In this document: positions 31,649 through 52,320 of the stretch, in pieces
How positions within the stretch are numbered: the stretch's first letter is position 1
How the letters are laid out: each line of letters starts with the position of its first letter
Assembly (NCBI GenBank): GCA_030248135.1
Contig: JASANC010002569.1
Coordinates: 1-64,000 of the forward strand
Origin: Theristus sp. LFF4_11
Lineage: Eukaryota; Nematoda; Chromadorea; Monhysterida; Xyalidae
Reading direction: 5' to 3'
Length of the DNA stretch: 64,000 bases
Translations under genes and position numbers: made by a program
The notes under the pieces: generated by a model
Told to the model about the DNA's origin: nothing
Databases searched by the model: none
The model's input: only the letters and a program-made list of their open reading frames with translations

Positions 31649-33007
31649 CCTTTGCCGTTTTTATCAAAATAAGCATAAAAATTCAATTTGTATTCAAAAC
31701 TGTGTCCCCTTTACTATCGAAATTTTCCAATTGTGTTCGTTCAAAAAGTGGATTCCTTTCACAAATCATGTCTTTTCACGCTACCCTGTAGTTTGCCGCA
31801 TTTACGAAACACGTACTGTATGCACTGTATGGTTTTGTGCAGACCGTGCACTATTTCACACAAACTGAACGACACAACCAACAATTGCGCTGTGTGAAAC
31901 CTGCAATATGGTCTAGAATACGTGAAAATTTTGCATTTCAACCTGGATTTTTGCTCCTTCGTGTTGTAAATTAGGGTAAGGTCTATGCACAATACAGTTC
32001 ATCACAAAACCACAACATGCATTCGAAAGCTCCGCTAGCAGCATGCTGATTGGCTGAATCATGTCGGCACAACCAATCAGCATGCAGCACTCAAATACAC
32101 AGCCAATCACGCAGAGGTTGCAGTAACCGAATGAAATTCAGACTGTCCGTCCACCTTTCGTCCGCTTTTGTGAATCCTTCATTTAGCGTTCGTTTTAAAA
32201 CAGCAGCAAATTGTGTCACTCTCACTACACCCATTTGTTGAAAATACCTGATCGTGAATAAATCTGGTGACGTCAGTGAATTTGCAGTTTTGTGTGTTTT
32301 CAGAATGCTAAAATTTCATGGTTTCACGTTTCCCACTTCTATAAAAAGGTGTTTTTATTCACTAGGTATGAAAAACAAATAAATACACAACTCAAATACA
32401 TTTTTGTCAATGAGCATAAAACAAACTGTTCATGGAAATATACAAATACAGTTCTAAAACCGAGCAAATACTGCATTTTTGGCTAAAAAAAACGAAATAA
32501 TTCAAGAATTGTTTGTTTCGACTAAAGTCTTTTTTTGAAACAAGCACCCGTCAACATACACAAACACACCAGACGTCCCAGATGTTTGTAAAACACCGTC
32601 AAATAATTCAAGCCAATTGATTCAATTTGATTGACTAAACGGTTTGCTTCCCGGAATCGAACAGGAATTCTTTCAAACAAGAAATGGAATCACAAGAAAA
32701 GAACACAAAAAATACCGGTTATATTTTTACATATTCACCGCAAATATCCGACAAATCTGTTCGTTTCGTTGCATATGCCAAAGTGCTGCAACTAATAACA
32801 CGGTCTTGACACGATCTTACTGCAGAAGTTTCAGATTCTGATCAACATTATCACATTTTTCCTGACTGCCATCCATTTTCCCTCTTATCTAACAACTCTC
32901 ACGGATAACCACAGTTTCTAGAAACATCGTGCCAGGACCGAAACGTACATAGATACCATAGATTGTTCGGCCTCTGACCAAATACATACTTAGTATACTT
33001 GTCACAG

Positions 33008-33102
33008 TTACAAACAAACACACAGGCACACCAACACTAACACACGGTCTGAGTGTCATGGCATTTAGGTGCGCCCGTTTGTTTCGCTTGTAACTGTGTT
33101 TA
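33008..33102. mobile_element. MITE family G copy
   Basis: AGTTACAAACAAACACACAG is mirrored by CCGTTTGTTTCGCTTGTAACT. Confidence 0.6.
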
Positions 33103-33258
33103 TAGCCGAAGTGCGCTCTCTACTTTTGAACATGCCGCGTCAAGCAGGAGTCTGCTTTGAGTCGCCGTACCGAAAGAAGCGATAATATTCACACATTACT
33201 GTGATAAACAAAAAATACATCCACGAGAAGTCCAACGTATGGCGGCGACAATGATCGT

Positions 33259-42442
<9,184 letters not shown>

Positions 42443-43919
42443 TTTTTTTAAATGCGAACAGCTTTGTTGGATTTCCCGCCTGAATTTTCAGTCGTTCAAC
42501 GTTTCTTTCTGATTAATTATTCGAGAATCATTCGGAATACTTGTGACGTTTTGTGACTTTTTTAAAAATTTTTACGAGACTTCTGCGATTGATTCCGAGA
42601 CTTCGAGAGGACGAATTTCGACTGTCGAAATAGCCAACAGGGTTCTGTATGAAAACACCGGTTTGTTTAGTTTTTCTTTTGCAGTATAACTGTCACGGAG
42701 ACTTGTGACTGTGACGGAGCACAGGGGAAACAAATGACACAAACATGGCTGAACCACCACAAAACATATTGGAAAACACGTTGAATTAGCGCAGATTGGC
42801 CGTTTGCACCGACCAATCAGCGTTAAAAACACAAACGCTTTTTTTCTCAAGACGTATCACAGAATTCTGATGGAATTCTCAGATTCACATTTTCAGACAA
42901 ATACTAAAAAACGGCAGAATTCACCGTTATGACAAGAACGTCCAAAACCACATAAAAATGAGCTTTGCCATGTTCTTTATTCTCGTTTCTACAAGTATCA
43001 ACTTCAAAGCGACTTTTTTTCGACAAAAAAACAGTCAATTCACATCGAAATTTCAATTCAAAACCGTTCAGTTCAATGACTAAAAAACACAAAAACATAT
43101 CGGGTCATATCTCTCGGTATACGTACAGTCAAACAATGGTTCTTTCAAACCTGATACGCTGATTGATTGGCTCATGCTGGCGCAACCAATCAACGTAGTT
43201 ACATTACAAGTTCAATTGCAGCCAATGACCAGCTGACCGTGCTGGACGATGAAGTGTTGTTATGAAGACATTCCACTCTGCTACAACACAGTAATGTTGC
43301 ACAAAGACAAACAAACACACAGGCACACACCGCACACACATGCACTGACAAGCACGCTCCCTGCTGTAACATCATTTTTGCGCCTGTGTGTTTGTTTGTG
43401 GCTGTGTGTGCAACATTACCGTGCTAAAACAAAATGCGATGTCTTCCGACGATCAATCACTCAATCAAATCACAAAGATCCCTAATCAGAAGAGTACAAA
43501 CGGGCGAAAAAGAAATGTCGAAAAAGAAATCGAAAAAATCTGAGCTGACCAAAAAAAACTTTTATTAGCACAGGATGAGTTTCTCAAAACTTTAACAAAA
43601 AAAACTAAACGAAACTGTCACTGGGAAACGGCAGTTTTTTCTTCGTGTGTGGCGTAGAAACTTTTTGTCGAGAAATTTTCACAGAAAATTACAGCATAGC
43701 GCGACGGTTGTGTCGGTGTTTTTTGGAAGTTTGTCACTTTCGAAACTTTCGCTAGCAACAGCTTTCGAAACTCGAAGTCCAGAACAAAAAACACCAACAC
43801 AACACAAACACCCACGCCAGAATTCTGCGTTTGTTGCACGCTGCTAGCCAAACAACGGCCTACACATATAAATACAACAACAGTGAAGCAATAAAGTTGT
43901 GCATCCGTTTGAGACGCCA
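42443..43919. other. Intergenic stretch upstream of the hydrolase gene
   Basis: No exon seen. 43145-43235 has inverted CCAATCA-type blocks. 43303-43415 is MITE G (ACAAACAAACACACAGGCAC mirrored by GCGCCTGTGTGTTTGTTTGT). The hydrolase promoter and the cytochrome c1 3' UTR should lie here. Confidence 0.5.
43303..43415. mobile_element. MITE family G copy, best preserved
   Basis: Long mirrored ends with ACAAACAAACACACAGGC on the left and its complement near 43380-43400. Confidence 0.75.
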
Positions 43920-46900
43920 TCAGAGCGAGGACGACGGCGACGGCGGCTCACGACCCTTGACGGTGCGCCAGGCGAACTTTTGCGTTTTCAGGAAACTCCA
44001 GACGTGCTTTTTCCAGTACAAGAGTAAGAAGCCTATTGGTACGGTGATGTAGAGTATCTGAAAACAGTGTGCTTCGGTTGGGTTGACTTGCATAGGCCAC
44101 GGAAGCAATGGATTGGAGCGTTGGGTTCACTTGTATAGCACAAAGTACACACCACCAAGGTTCCTTTTGTTTTGCGAGTCACGGACTGACAGGCCGCCGG
44201 ACCGGACTGATAAGCAAAAACGACGGCGACCCCTGGGGTTCACCAGTTCGACAAGTCACCGAGAGACCATATAGTTTCAAAAAAAGTTATGCCTCATCGA
44301 TGGGCTAGATGGCAAAACCTCCGATACGCCAAAAACAGTTTCCCTTCTGACACTCGCAGTGTCAGTCCGCAGGCCACGGAGCAAAAATAACTTTTTGAAG
44401 TAGATACAAATTGGGGTTGATTTAATGCCAGTTCAAAACGCTGTTTTAACTGTAAGACTCAACACATCGCCTTAAATAACTATTGTAGGAATATAAAATG
44501 TTCTTTTTTCGCAAACGCCATTGTTTGCGTCCGCTCACTTTTAAGCCCATCTGTTTTCGCTTGTCGAAATACGGCTCGGCACACCATTGCAAAAACGTCG
44601 TCACATCTTTCGCCTGTTGACTCGCGTACGCTATTGTGCCTACGAACGATACAAAGCGACCAGGTAAAATATAATTCTACAATGGAAATGTGATTTTTCA
44701 GAAAGCAAATGGAAGAAACGAGACAAACCTGAACAATCATAAAAACTCTTACTAAAATGTTAACTAACCCCAACAGCGTGGTTTAAAATGTCAAGGTTCA
44801 CGCGTCGACGGGTCTATTGCTGGCATGACCGTCGTCACCCACCCCCTCCCCTACTGAACCCCTCCCCCCCTAAAAAACCAGCCGGATACGGTGTTCGTTA
44901 CTTTTGAGCTTTCACGCTAAAATCACTAGACAGCTGGCTTGAATCACCAAAAAAAAACAACAAAAACACAATCACACTCGAACCGACCATCGTCATACTC
45001 AATGCCCTCATCGAAGATCTGCTGCGGCATGCCGATGACGCCGTCCGCAAAGTAAGGATTGTACGCCTTGCCCTCGTCGATGTCCATTCCGGCCGGAACG
45101 TCCGTATAGCCGACGAGCAGTGAGAAGATGTAGTCCTGGACGGGATTGGGATGGATGCGAAATGAGAACAGACGGAAATTGTACGCTGAGGTTGTGCAAC
45201 GGTTGAGTTCATGGAAGCGCTTCTCTTTTAAACCCGACTGAATCTGAAAACTCTGTTTAGTGTTTTTCTAGTAGTGCGCCGTTTAGAAAAAAAGGGAACT
45301 CTAATTCAGGCTTTTCCAGGGAACTGTAACTCAATTAATTTGTATGGTAGTTCTCTGCATTTTTGGCCTGCCCAACATCCAATGCAGAAGAGGGGTCGCC
45401 TCAAAAGCAACAAGTACGAGAACCCGCCAAACCAACCGATCCGCCATGGCGACCGAGCGTGATCAGCGACAGGTCGGGCGGCAGCGCACCGCCGTTTGCG
45501 GCCTTCGCCGCCTTCTCGTTCGGGTACGGCTGCGGCAGGTGGTCGTTGAGCACGCCGGGGCGCTGCATCGGCTTGCCGTCGTCGTCCGTGTCGTTGATCA
45601 GCGCCTGCAGGAGAACGACGGGTTGCGTTTGTTGTTGGGAGTTTAGGCGATGTTTTGAGCCACGGTTAGGACTGGTAAAAAACCGGTTTTTAATATGGCC
45701 AGAAAAGGGGTTTTATTTCCTTTTATCACCGTTTTTGTTCTATTTCTTCCAGCACCCGAGAAATTGACCTCCTCCAATTAAACATCAAAAATACAGTCGA
45801 TATTAGCATCTGCAGCTTCAAGAAAAGTAAATCTGATATGCATTTCACAAATACAGTTTCACACACACACAGAGCCTATTTTTCACTTTTGCTACATATA
45901 AATTTGCGACATCATCCACCTGATAGTTTTGACGTACCGATCAGCTGATTCTCTACAATTTAACAATTCGCCTGTAAACCGACCTCGGCCGCCTCCGCTT
46001 TCGCCTCGGCCTCGGTCATGAACGTCTCAACAAAGTGCCTATAGCAGATGTACTCGAGGCTGTGACACGCAGCGCACACCTGCTTGTACACTTGCCAGCC
46101 GCGGCGGACGCTGCACACGTGCAAAAACAAGAACGAGTTTTATGGACGGAATGATTGATTGACAATCGGTTGAAAAAATAGTTTTTTTCTGCTTAAGCAG
46201 GCTTGGTCTGTCCAGACGCCAGTTTTATAATAGCTTAGCACAGTCTCACTCTATCTGACATGTCCACCGACCGGGCTGATTGGTTGGTGATCAAGATCAC
46301 GTCACGTGATGCATGCATTCTGTACAAAAACTCCGCCTCCACAACAGCAATACGGCGCTTGCACAGAACACATGCATCACGTGATCACCAACCAACCAAT
46401 CAGCTATTTTTTTAATAGTTGGATATTTTATAGAGTTGGACTGTTGTGCTACTGCACCACTGAGCGTCCGACGTGAAAAAAAACAAAATTATGATAGTTT
46501 CATAGACTCAACGCTGAGTCGTTTTCCGTTGCCACCACACACAATGTATTCAGTGTAAGTGAATTTGCGTTTTTTTAATCCGACACTCACGACGCGATAT
46601 CGAGTCCGTGCGTGGGTCCGTTATGGCTCCACGGTAGTTTCTGCGGGTGCAGCTCCAATCCACCGGCATCAACGCCGTTCTCCAGTGCGTACACCAATCC
46701 GGCACCACCCGCGCCAAGGAGGCCGAGTGCTGCGACGCTCTACAGAAGAGGACGAAACTCATAAGAAAAAGAATTTTCGGTCCGGTTTGTTTTCTAATAC
46801 TGTCGCATGATAGAACAAACTGAGTATCCATCTCCATTTTTCCGCACGCACACAAACAAAATCAGTGTCATCAAATATTTTTTTTATTTATTTGTATTTT

Positions 46901-49025
46901 TTTATCTAATACGCAGAATTAGAAGTAGATTTGGTGACCCACCCCACACACACACTGAGCAGCTCTGGGCAGTACCGTGGGCGAGGGGGGGGGGTGGGGG
47001 GGGGGGTGCACCCCCCCCGAGCCCCAGAGACCGGCGGGGGGGGGGGGGGGGTGGGGGGCACCGTGCCACCCCCCCTGAAACCGGGCACCCCCCCCCCCCA
47101 TCGGACCCCCCCCCTCGAAAATTTGGCCGACACCCATAGTTGTTCCAGAGCCGAGGGGTTGGGGGGGGGGCCGATATAGATAGCTGGAGCAAATTTTCCA
47201 GATAGATAGATAGCTGGAAAATTTTGGGGGGGGGCGCGGGGGGGGGCCATGTGACTTTGGGGGGGGGCCGGTCAAAATTTTGAAATTTGATAGATAGATA
47301 GCTAAAACGCTAAAATACTATAAAAACAGCAAAATAATGCTAAAAATACACTAAAAATCATGTATAAATGCATATTTTACCTAAAATTAGCGAAATTTTC
47401 AAGAATTACAAGCAAAAATGGTCAATTTTGGTCAAAAATTGACTCATTTCATGTCTTCGAAGACAAAATTTTTCAGATAGATAGCTGGCTGAGAAATTTT
47501 TTTAGATAGATAATAGCTGAGCCGAAAAAACCTGTCTGATAGAGATAGATTCGAAAATTTTTTTGGGGGGGGGGGCCCCCAGACAACACCGTATTACCTC
47601 TAATAAACCCCCTGGTTTTCACTGCACCAACCCCTAGAACAGTATGGTAGGGGAGGAAAAGGGTGGGGGACTATGCCGACACCCCCCACACCCCCCATGA
47701 AATTTTGTCTGGCGGACCTCCCCCCCAAAATTTTCCGTACACCCTAAAAATTTTTTCGAAAATCATGATTTTTTGTCTATAAAGTCCATAATATAAGCTG
47801 AATATATGATAACTTGACCATCTTCATTGTAATTTCAACGATTTTGCAGCAAAATTTGGCGTTTTTCCTTCAAAATTTAAGCGAAAAATTGTCATGGGGG
47901 GGTGGGCGGGTGGACCCCCCCCCCCACAGAAATTTTGAAAAAATGCACCCCCCCATGGGGGGGTCCCACGTTACCATAGGTTGGACCACCCCCCTCACTT
48001 TTTGGTAGGCACCCCCCCCCCCACGGCACCATACCAGTACCGTGGGCGGGGGGGGTGGGGGGTACACCCCCCCCAGAGCACCAGAGACCGTCGGGTGGGG
48101 GGGTTTGGGGGGGCACCGTGCCACCCCCCCCCTAAAACCGGGCACCCCCCCCCCGCCATCGGACCCCCCCTCGAAAATTTGGCCGACACCCCCCCCACAC
48201 CCCCCATGAAATTTTGTCTGGCGGAGACCCCCCCCCCAAAATTTTCTGCACACCCTAAATTTTTTTTCGAAAATCATGATTTTTTGTCTATAAAGTCTAT
48301 AATATAAGCTGAATATATGATAACTTGACCATCTTCATTGTAATTTCAAAGATTTTGCAGCTAAATTTAGCGTTTTTCCTTTAAAATTTAAACGAAAAAA
48401 TTTCATGGGGGTGGGGGGTGGGGGGGGGGTGGACCCCCCCCACAGAAAATTTTGAAAAAATGCACCCCCCCATGGGACCCCCCTGGGGGGGTCCCACGTT
48501 ACCATGACCCCCCCCCCCCTCCATTTTTGGGGGGCCCCCCCCCCCCCCCCCCACGGCACCATTCCCCCCCCCTTCGCCAAATTGTTTGGGCCCACGGTAC
48601 TGCACCATACCCCCCCCCCTTCGAAAATTGTTTTGGGCCCACGGTACTGGCTCTGGGCTCTGGCTATTTTGAATTGCCCCCACATCAGTAACTGTGCTTT
48701 TGTTTCGATATCAATAGGTTTTCAAATTCAATACCCCGTTCAAACCCGCTCCTCCGCATGAAAGTTCTATCAAATAAAATTATTCAAAACAAACACCGAA
48801 ATATGCAAAACTCACCAATCGAAGCTTTGGTCTTCCTGAGGCGGATGATGGAAGCGATTTTCGTGCCAACGACGTCAAGGACTGCAAAAATGTTGGCAAA
48901 ACTTGTGCATGTTTTAAGTTGAAGTTGAAAATGTGAAAACTAGAGAAAACCAATGGTCTAAAACTCACCCGAGCATGTACAAACGCTCGCGCAACGCTGA
49001 GGCGAGAAACGCGGCACGCGTGCAT
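43920..49025 (-). CDS. CYC1: Cytochrome c1, heme protein of respiratory complex III
   Basis: Eight exons give 317 aa: 48969-49025, 48816-48881, 46591-46739, 45984-46110, 45437-45604, 44988-45135, 44539-44639, 43920-44057. The subunit carries electrons from the Rieske protein to cytochrome c in the mitochondrial inner membrane. Residues 1-41 are Arg/Ser-rich and acid-free, as in a presequence; a hydrophobic bipartite segment follows ([16 protein letters not shown]). Heme attachment is CAACH (103-107) within [39 protein letters not shown] (Met225, axial ligand) and [10 protein letters not shown] are family blocks. Residues 273-287 form the C-terminal anchor, followed by [16 protein letters not shown]; a Pro/Ser tail of about ten residues is extra. 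The exon 4 donor (GTCGGT) is weak but phase and homology support it. Intron 2 holds over 2 kb of G-rich repeats. Confidence 0.95.
46243..46445. mobile_element. MITE family B copy in cytochrome c1 intron 3
   Basis: GCTGATTGGTTGGTGATCA near the left is mirrored by TGATCACCAACCAACCAATC; the right end is TTTTATAGAGTTGGACTG. Confidence 0.7.
46741..48815. other. Cytochrome c1 intron 2, G-rich transposon cluster
   Basis: Contains several G/C-run elements with CAGTACCGTGGGC ends (46970, about 48036 and, inverted, 48595 and 48645). Also present are AGATAGATAGCTGG runs (47190-47500), a MITE E end (47590), and two direct copies of AAAATCATGATTTTTTGTCT followed by TATAAGCTGAATATATGATA (47760 and 48270). 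Frames here encode only Pro/Gly runs and are not genes. Confidence 0.75.
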
Positions 49026-49330
49026 TTTTTATTCAGCCAGGTTGCGGTTGCCCAAATCAAAAAAATATCCCAAATTTAAATCTCCACGCGTCAGAAATAA
49101 AATTCCAAAAAAACCGTCGCGCTTCAGTTGCTGTAGTTTGCCCGTTGCCGATGCCGATTGTCCACCAAAAGCAACTCAGCAGTTCAGCTCTCTTTTTTTA
49201 ACAATCAATTCAATATCAGTCAAATAAAAACCAATTAAACTCCAAAATTCCGCTCGTCGTGGTCGCCTCGCCCGCCCTCCTCGCCTCACCTGCGTGCTGC
49301 GATCGCGATCGCGATCGGAAAATTTCAAGA
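49026..49330 (-). promoter_or_regulatory. Region upstream of cytochrome c1
   Basis: Contains GCGATCGCGATCGCGATCGG (49299-49318), overlapping GCGATCGC octamers about 280 bases 5' of the start codon. A promoter role is inferred only from position. Confidence 0.3.
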
Positions 49331-49779
49331 GGGTTCAAAAAAATTTTAAACTTAAATTTTTTTAAAATCGGGATTTTTTAATTAATTTTTTAGTTAATAA
49401 AAAAACAAATTTTGGCCATCAAAATTGTACTTTAAATGCGTTTAAACTTTAAAGGATTGGTTTGGTATTCTTATTTTTAAACTTTGAAAAAATGATTTTT
49501 GATTTTCGATCAAATGTTGGTTGCAATCACTACCGTGGGCCCAAAAAAATTTCGAAGGGAGGGGGGTATGGTTAGAGATGTAAGGGTCAAAAAAAAATTT
49601 TTTTTATTTTTATTTTTTTAAAAAGTAAAAAAAATGAGCATTTTTTTATTAAAAATTTTTGAAATTTTTTCTTTAATGTGCCCTGAAAATGCCGTTTTTG
49701 GCATAATTTTTCGAAAGTTCAACAAAAATTTTCTTTGACTTTAATTTTAATTTTAATTTTTTAAAAATTTTTTTATTTG

Positions 49780-49997
49780 TACGCGCGCCGGTTCCGGAAA
49801 CCCGAAGGTACCAAACTCCGGCGGAGACGGGCAATACTGCCCCGAGCCCAATTTTACCCTCGGCTCAGGAGGGAATAGACCATTAGATGTTTATTGGTCA
49901 CTCTAATTTTTCCACGAGTATGTCTTGTCCACAGCGAGGTTCGAACCCCGTACCTACAGAACTGTAGGCCGAAGTTCTACCGCTACGCCACGGACGC
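49780..49997 (-). repeat. tRNA-derived SINE-like element
   Basis: On the minus strand the head reads GTCCGTGGCGTAGCGGTAGA, a CCTAC/GTAGG anticodon-like stem, and GGTTCGAACCTC, i.e. good A and B boxes. The acceptor-like stem pairs only with wobbles and the anticodon loop is abnormal, so it is not a working tRNA gene. The tail continues to about 49780 with a T-rich end in plus sense. Confidence 0.55.
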
Positions 49998-50109
49998 TTG
50001 TCACTTAGTCTTCAACGCTGCAGGTGGTATTCTGGATTGATTTATCGACTGTTTTTAGCCTTGGTGAGTGATGATCGACTCGCGCATTGAAGTACTTGAG
50101 CGTCGCAAA

Positions 50110-50686
50110 CAGTACCGTGGGCCCAAGCAAATTTTCGAAGGGGGGGGGGTATGGTGCCGTGGGGGGGGGGGGGGGGTGCCGACCAAAAATTGGGGGGGGG
50201 GGCCAACCGATGGTAACGTGGGACCCCCCCACAGGGGGGGCCCATGGGGGGGGGTGCATTTTTTCAAAATTTTCTGTGGGGGGGTCCACCCCCCCCCCCC
50301 CCCATGAATTTTTTTAGCTTAAATTTTAAAGGAAAAACGCTAAATTTAGCTGCAAAATCTTTGAAATTACAATGAAGATGGTCAAGTTATCATATATTCA
50401 GCTTATATTATAGACTTTATAGACAAAAAATCATGATTTTCGAAAAAAAATTTAGGGTGTGCAGAAAATTTTGGGGGGGGGGGGTCTCCGCCAGACAAAA
50501 TTTCATGGGGGGGTGTGGGGGAAGGGTGTCGGCCAAATTTTCGAGGGGGGGGGGGGGTCCGATGGGGGGGGGGTTCCCGGTTTTAGGGGGGTGGCACGGT
50601 GCCCCCCCCCCAACACCCCCCCCCCCCACCCGACCTGGTCTCTGGGGGGGGGGGGGTGTCCCACCCCCCCCCCGCCCACGGTACTG
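50110..50686. mobile_element. hAT-like G-rich MITE with 8-bp target duplication
   Basis: The element starts CAGTACCGTGGGC and ends GCCCACGGTACTG, a 13-bp perfect inverted repeat. It is flanked on both sides by the direct 8-mer GTCGCAAA (50102-50109 and 50687-50694). The related locus near 55445 lacks the insertion. 8-bp duplications are typical of hAT (and P) transposons. Confidence 0.8.
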
Positions 50687-51149
50687 GTCGCAAAGGCTAG
50701 TTCAACAAATTCCGATGCCGCTAAGGTGAGATAGAAGCAGAGAACTCACATTTACGCATCGTTTTTCAGGATCTCGAAAGGTCGAAATTGCACTGTCTGC
50801 CACTGCAAGCGTAACTTCGTTGGTTGCTCGTTGCTGTTTCGCCTCGTGTCGTCAGTATGATCACACCGGTTTGTTGTTGAACTTGTTTCCGTGTTATTTG
50901 AGGTGAATTGAGAGGCAAAACACGAGACGTGATGTCGTCGGTGGGAAAATGGGGTCGCCGAAACCAAGTCTGAAATTTTCACCCTCGGCCTCCTCCCATA
51001 TGAGTGGGGGTCATATGGTAAGTCGGTGGCTCCTCAGATGGTGATATTCGGACTCTCTGAAAAATTCTGAACAACTTTCATTTGAAAAAAAAAATTAAAA
51101 TTTTTTTTTTAAAGAAAAAAAATAGAAATTTTTTTTTCTTGACATCTCT

Positions 51150-51560
51150 AGGTATGGTGCCGTGGGCAGTACCGAAGGCGAAAGCAAATTTTCGAGCGGG
51201 GGGGGGGGTGTCGTCGGCACGGGGGGGGGGGGTGCCGAAAATTTTTCAGTGGGGGGTGTCAGTCATGGTACAGTGACACCCCCCCCCCCCAGCAGTACCG
51301 AAGGCCAAAGCAAATTTTCGGGGGGGGGGTGTAGTAAAGTGGGGGGGGGGGGTGCCGAAAATTTTTCAGTGGGGGGGTGTCAGTCATGGTACAGTGACAC
51401 CCCCAGGCGTGGGCCATGGGGGGGGGGGGTGCACTACTGTAGAAAAATTTCTGGGGGGTGCACACCCCCCACCCCACCCATGAGATTTTTTCGCTTAATT
51501 TTTGAAGGAAAAACGCTAAATTTTGCTGCAAAATCTTTGAAATTACAATGAAGAATGTCA
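51150..51560. mobile_element. Nested G-rich MITE-family copies
   Basis: CAGTACCGAAGGCGAAAGCA (51167) and CAGTACCGAAGGCCAAAGCA (51293) start two overlapping copies; each has AAATTTTTCAGTGGGG-GTGTCAGTCATGGTACAGTG. Confidence 0.6.
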
Positions 51561-51720
51561 AGTTATCATATATTTACCTAAAGCTTCATTACTAAAGCGC
51601 ACGCGCACGGGCATCGGCATGCTCATGCTCATGATCCACTAGCGCGCCTGCACACGCTCCGCACTCAACAAGAACTTGTTCAAAACGCAATTGTTCTTAC
51701 ATCTTTCTTCTTGAAAAGGC

Positions 51721-52234
51721 TCGCACTGACGAGCCAGGGGACACCGCGGTATGCGTCTACCTGGCGAAACCGCAAACAGCGAACTTGTATTGTATACACT
51801 CGCAAAACACCGGGTCCCTTGTGGCTTTATTGCCCGGGATGGTTGTTTTGTGAGATTTTACTACCTAGGTTCGCTGATGTTTTGCTCAGACTATAAGATC
51901 TGTCTGTGGTAAAACACCTTCGGCAGTTCTGCCTGGTGTCCGTCGCACTGACGAGCCAGGGGACACCGCGGTATGCGTCTACCTGGCGAAACCGCAAACA
52001 GCGAACTTGTATTGTATACACTCGCAAAACACCGGGTCCCTTGTGGCTTTATTGCCCGGGATGGTTGTTTTGTGAGATTTTACTACCTAGGTTCGCTGAT
52101 GTTTTGCCCAGACTATAAGATCTGTCTGTGGTAAAACACCTTCGGCAGTTCTGCCTGGGGTCCGTCGCACTGACGAGCCAGGGGACACCGCGGTATGCGT
52201 CTTCCTGGCGAAACCGCAAACAGCGAACTTGTAT
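51721..52234 (+). repeat. 222-bp tandem repeat, 2.3 copies
   Basis: TCGCACTGACGAGCCAGGGG begins units at 51721, 51943 and 52165. Units are nearly identical (for example GCTCAG against GCCCAG). Each full unit contains a hairpin, ACACC-TTC-GGCAG / CTGCC-T-GGTGT (51914-51939). The sequence was not recognised as rRNA, snRNA or spliced-leader RNA. Confidence 0.9.
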
Positions 52235-52320
52235 TGGCTTAGGTTAGGATTAGGTCAGGATCATGTTTAGCTTGGAATTAGGCATTAGGATTAGGTTTTA
52301 GTTTAGGCTTGTTTAGGCAA
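52235..52320 (+). repeat. Degenerate TTAGGC/TTAGGA-like stretch
   Basis: GGCTTAGGTTAGGATTAGGTC, ATTAGGCATTAGGATTAGG and TTTAGGCTTGTTTAGGC. It is reminiscent of the nematode telomere unit TTAGGC, but irregular. Confidence 0.5.

Larger units (their letters stand above)
30133..33258. other. Intergenic stretch between kinase and hydrolase genes
   Basis: No exon is recognised. The 5' non-coding part or upstream exons of the kinase should lie here; an acceptor-like AAACGCAG precedes its first Met. 30389-30422 is (CAA)n. 31556-31648 is MITE C. 32040-32110 contains two inverted CCAATCAGCATGC blocks. 33008-33102 is MITE G. Confidence 0.5.
49550..51140. repeat. Dispersed repeat I, copy 1, with nested insertions
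   Basis: Blocks match 55200-55900 in order: TCGAAAGTTCAACAAAAATTTTCTTTGA, GAAGTACTTGAGCGTC, CCGATGC-GCTAAGGTGA, GTTGGTTGCTCGTTGCTG, CCATATGAGTG. Copy 1 is interrupted by the SINE-like 49780-49997 and by the element at 50110-50686. Confidence 0.6.

Noticed and set aside
42443..43919. Operon linking cytochrome c1 and the hydrolase
   Set aside because: The 1.5-kb gap contains a MITE and is far longer than usual nematode operon spacing; no spliced-leader evidence is available.
46807..48761. Many Gly/Pro-rich frames on both strands
   Set aside because: They are low-complexity G/C runs of hAT-like elements in an intron, with no domain or codon signal.
49905..49990. Functional tRNA gene on the minus strand
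   Set aside because: A and B boxes are good, but the acceptor stem needs three G-U pairs and the anticodon loop has the wrong size.
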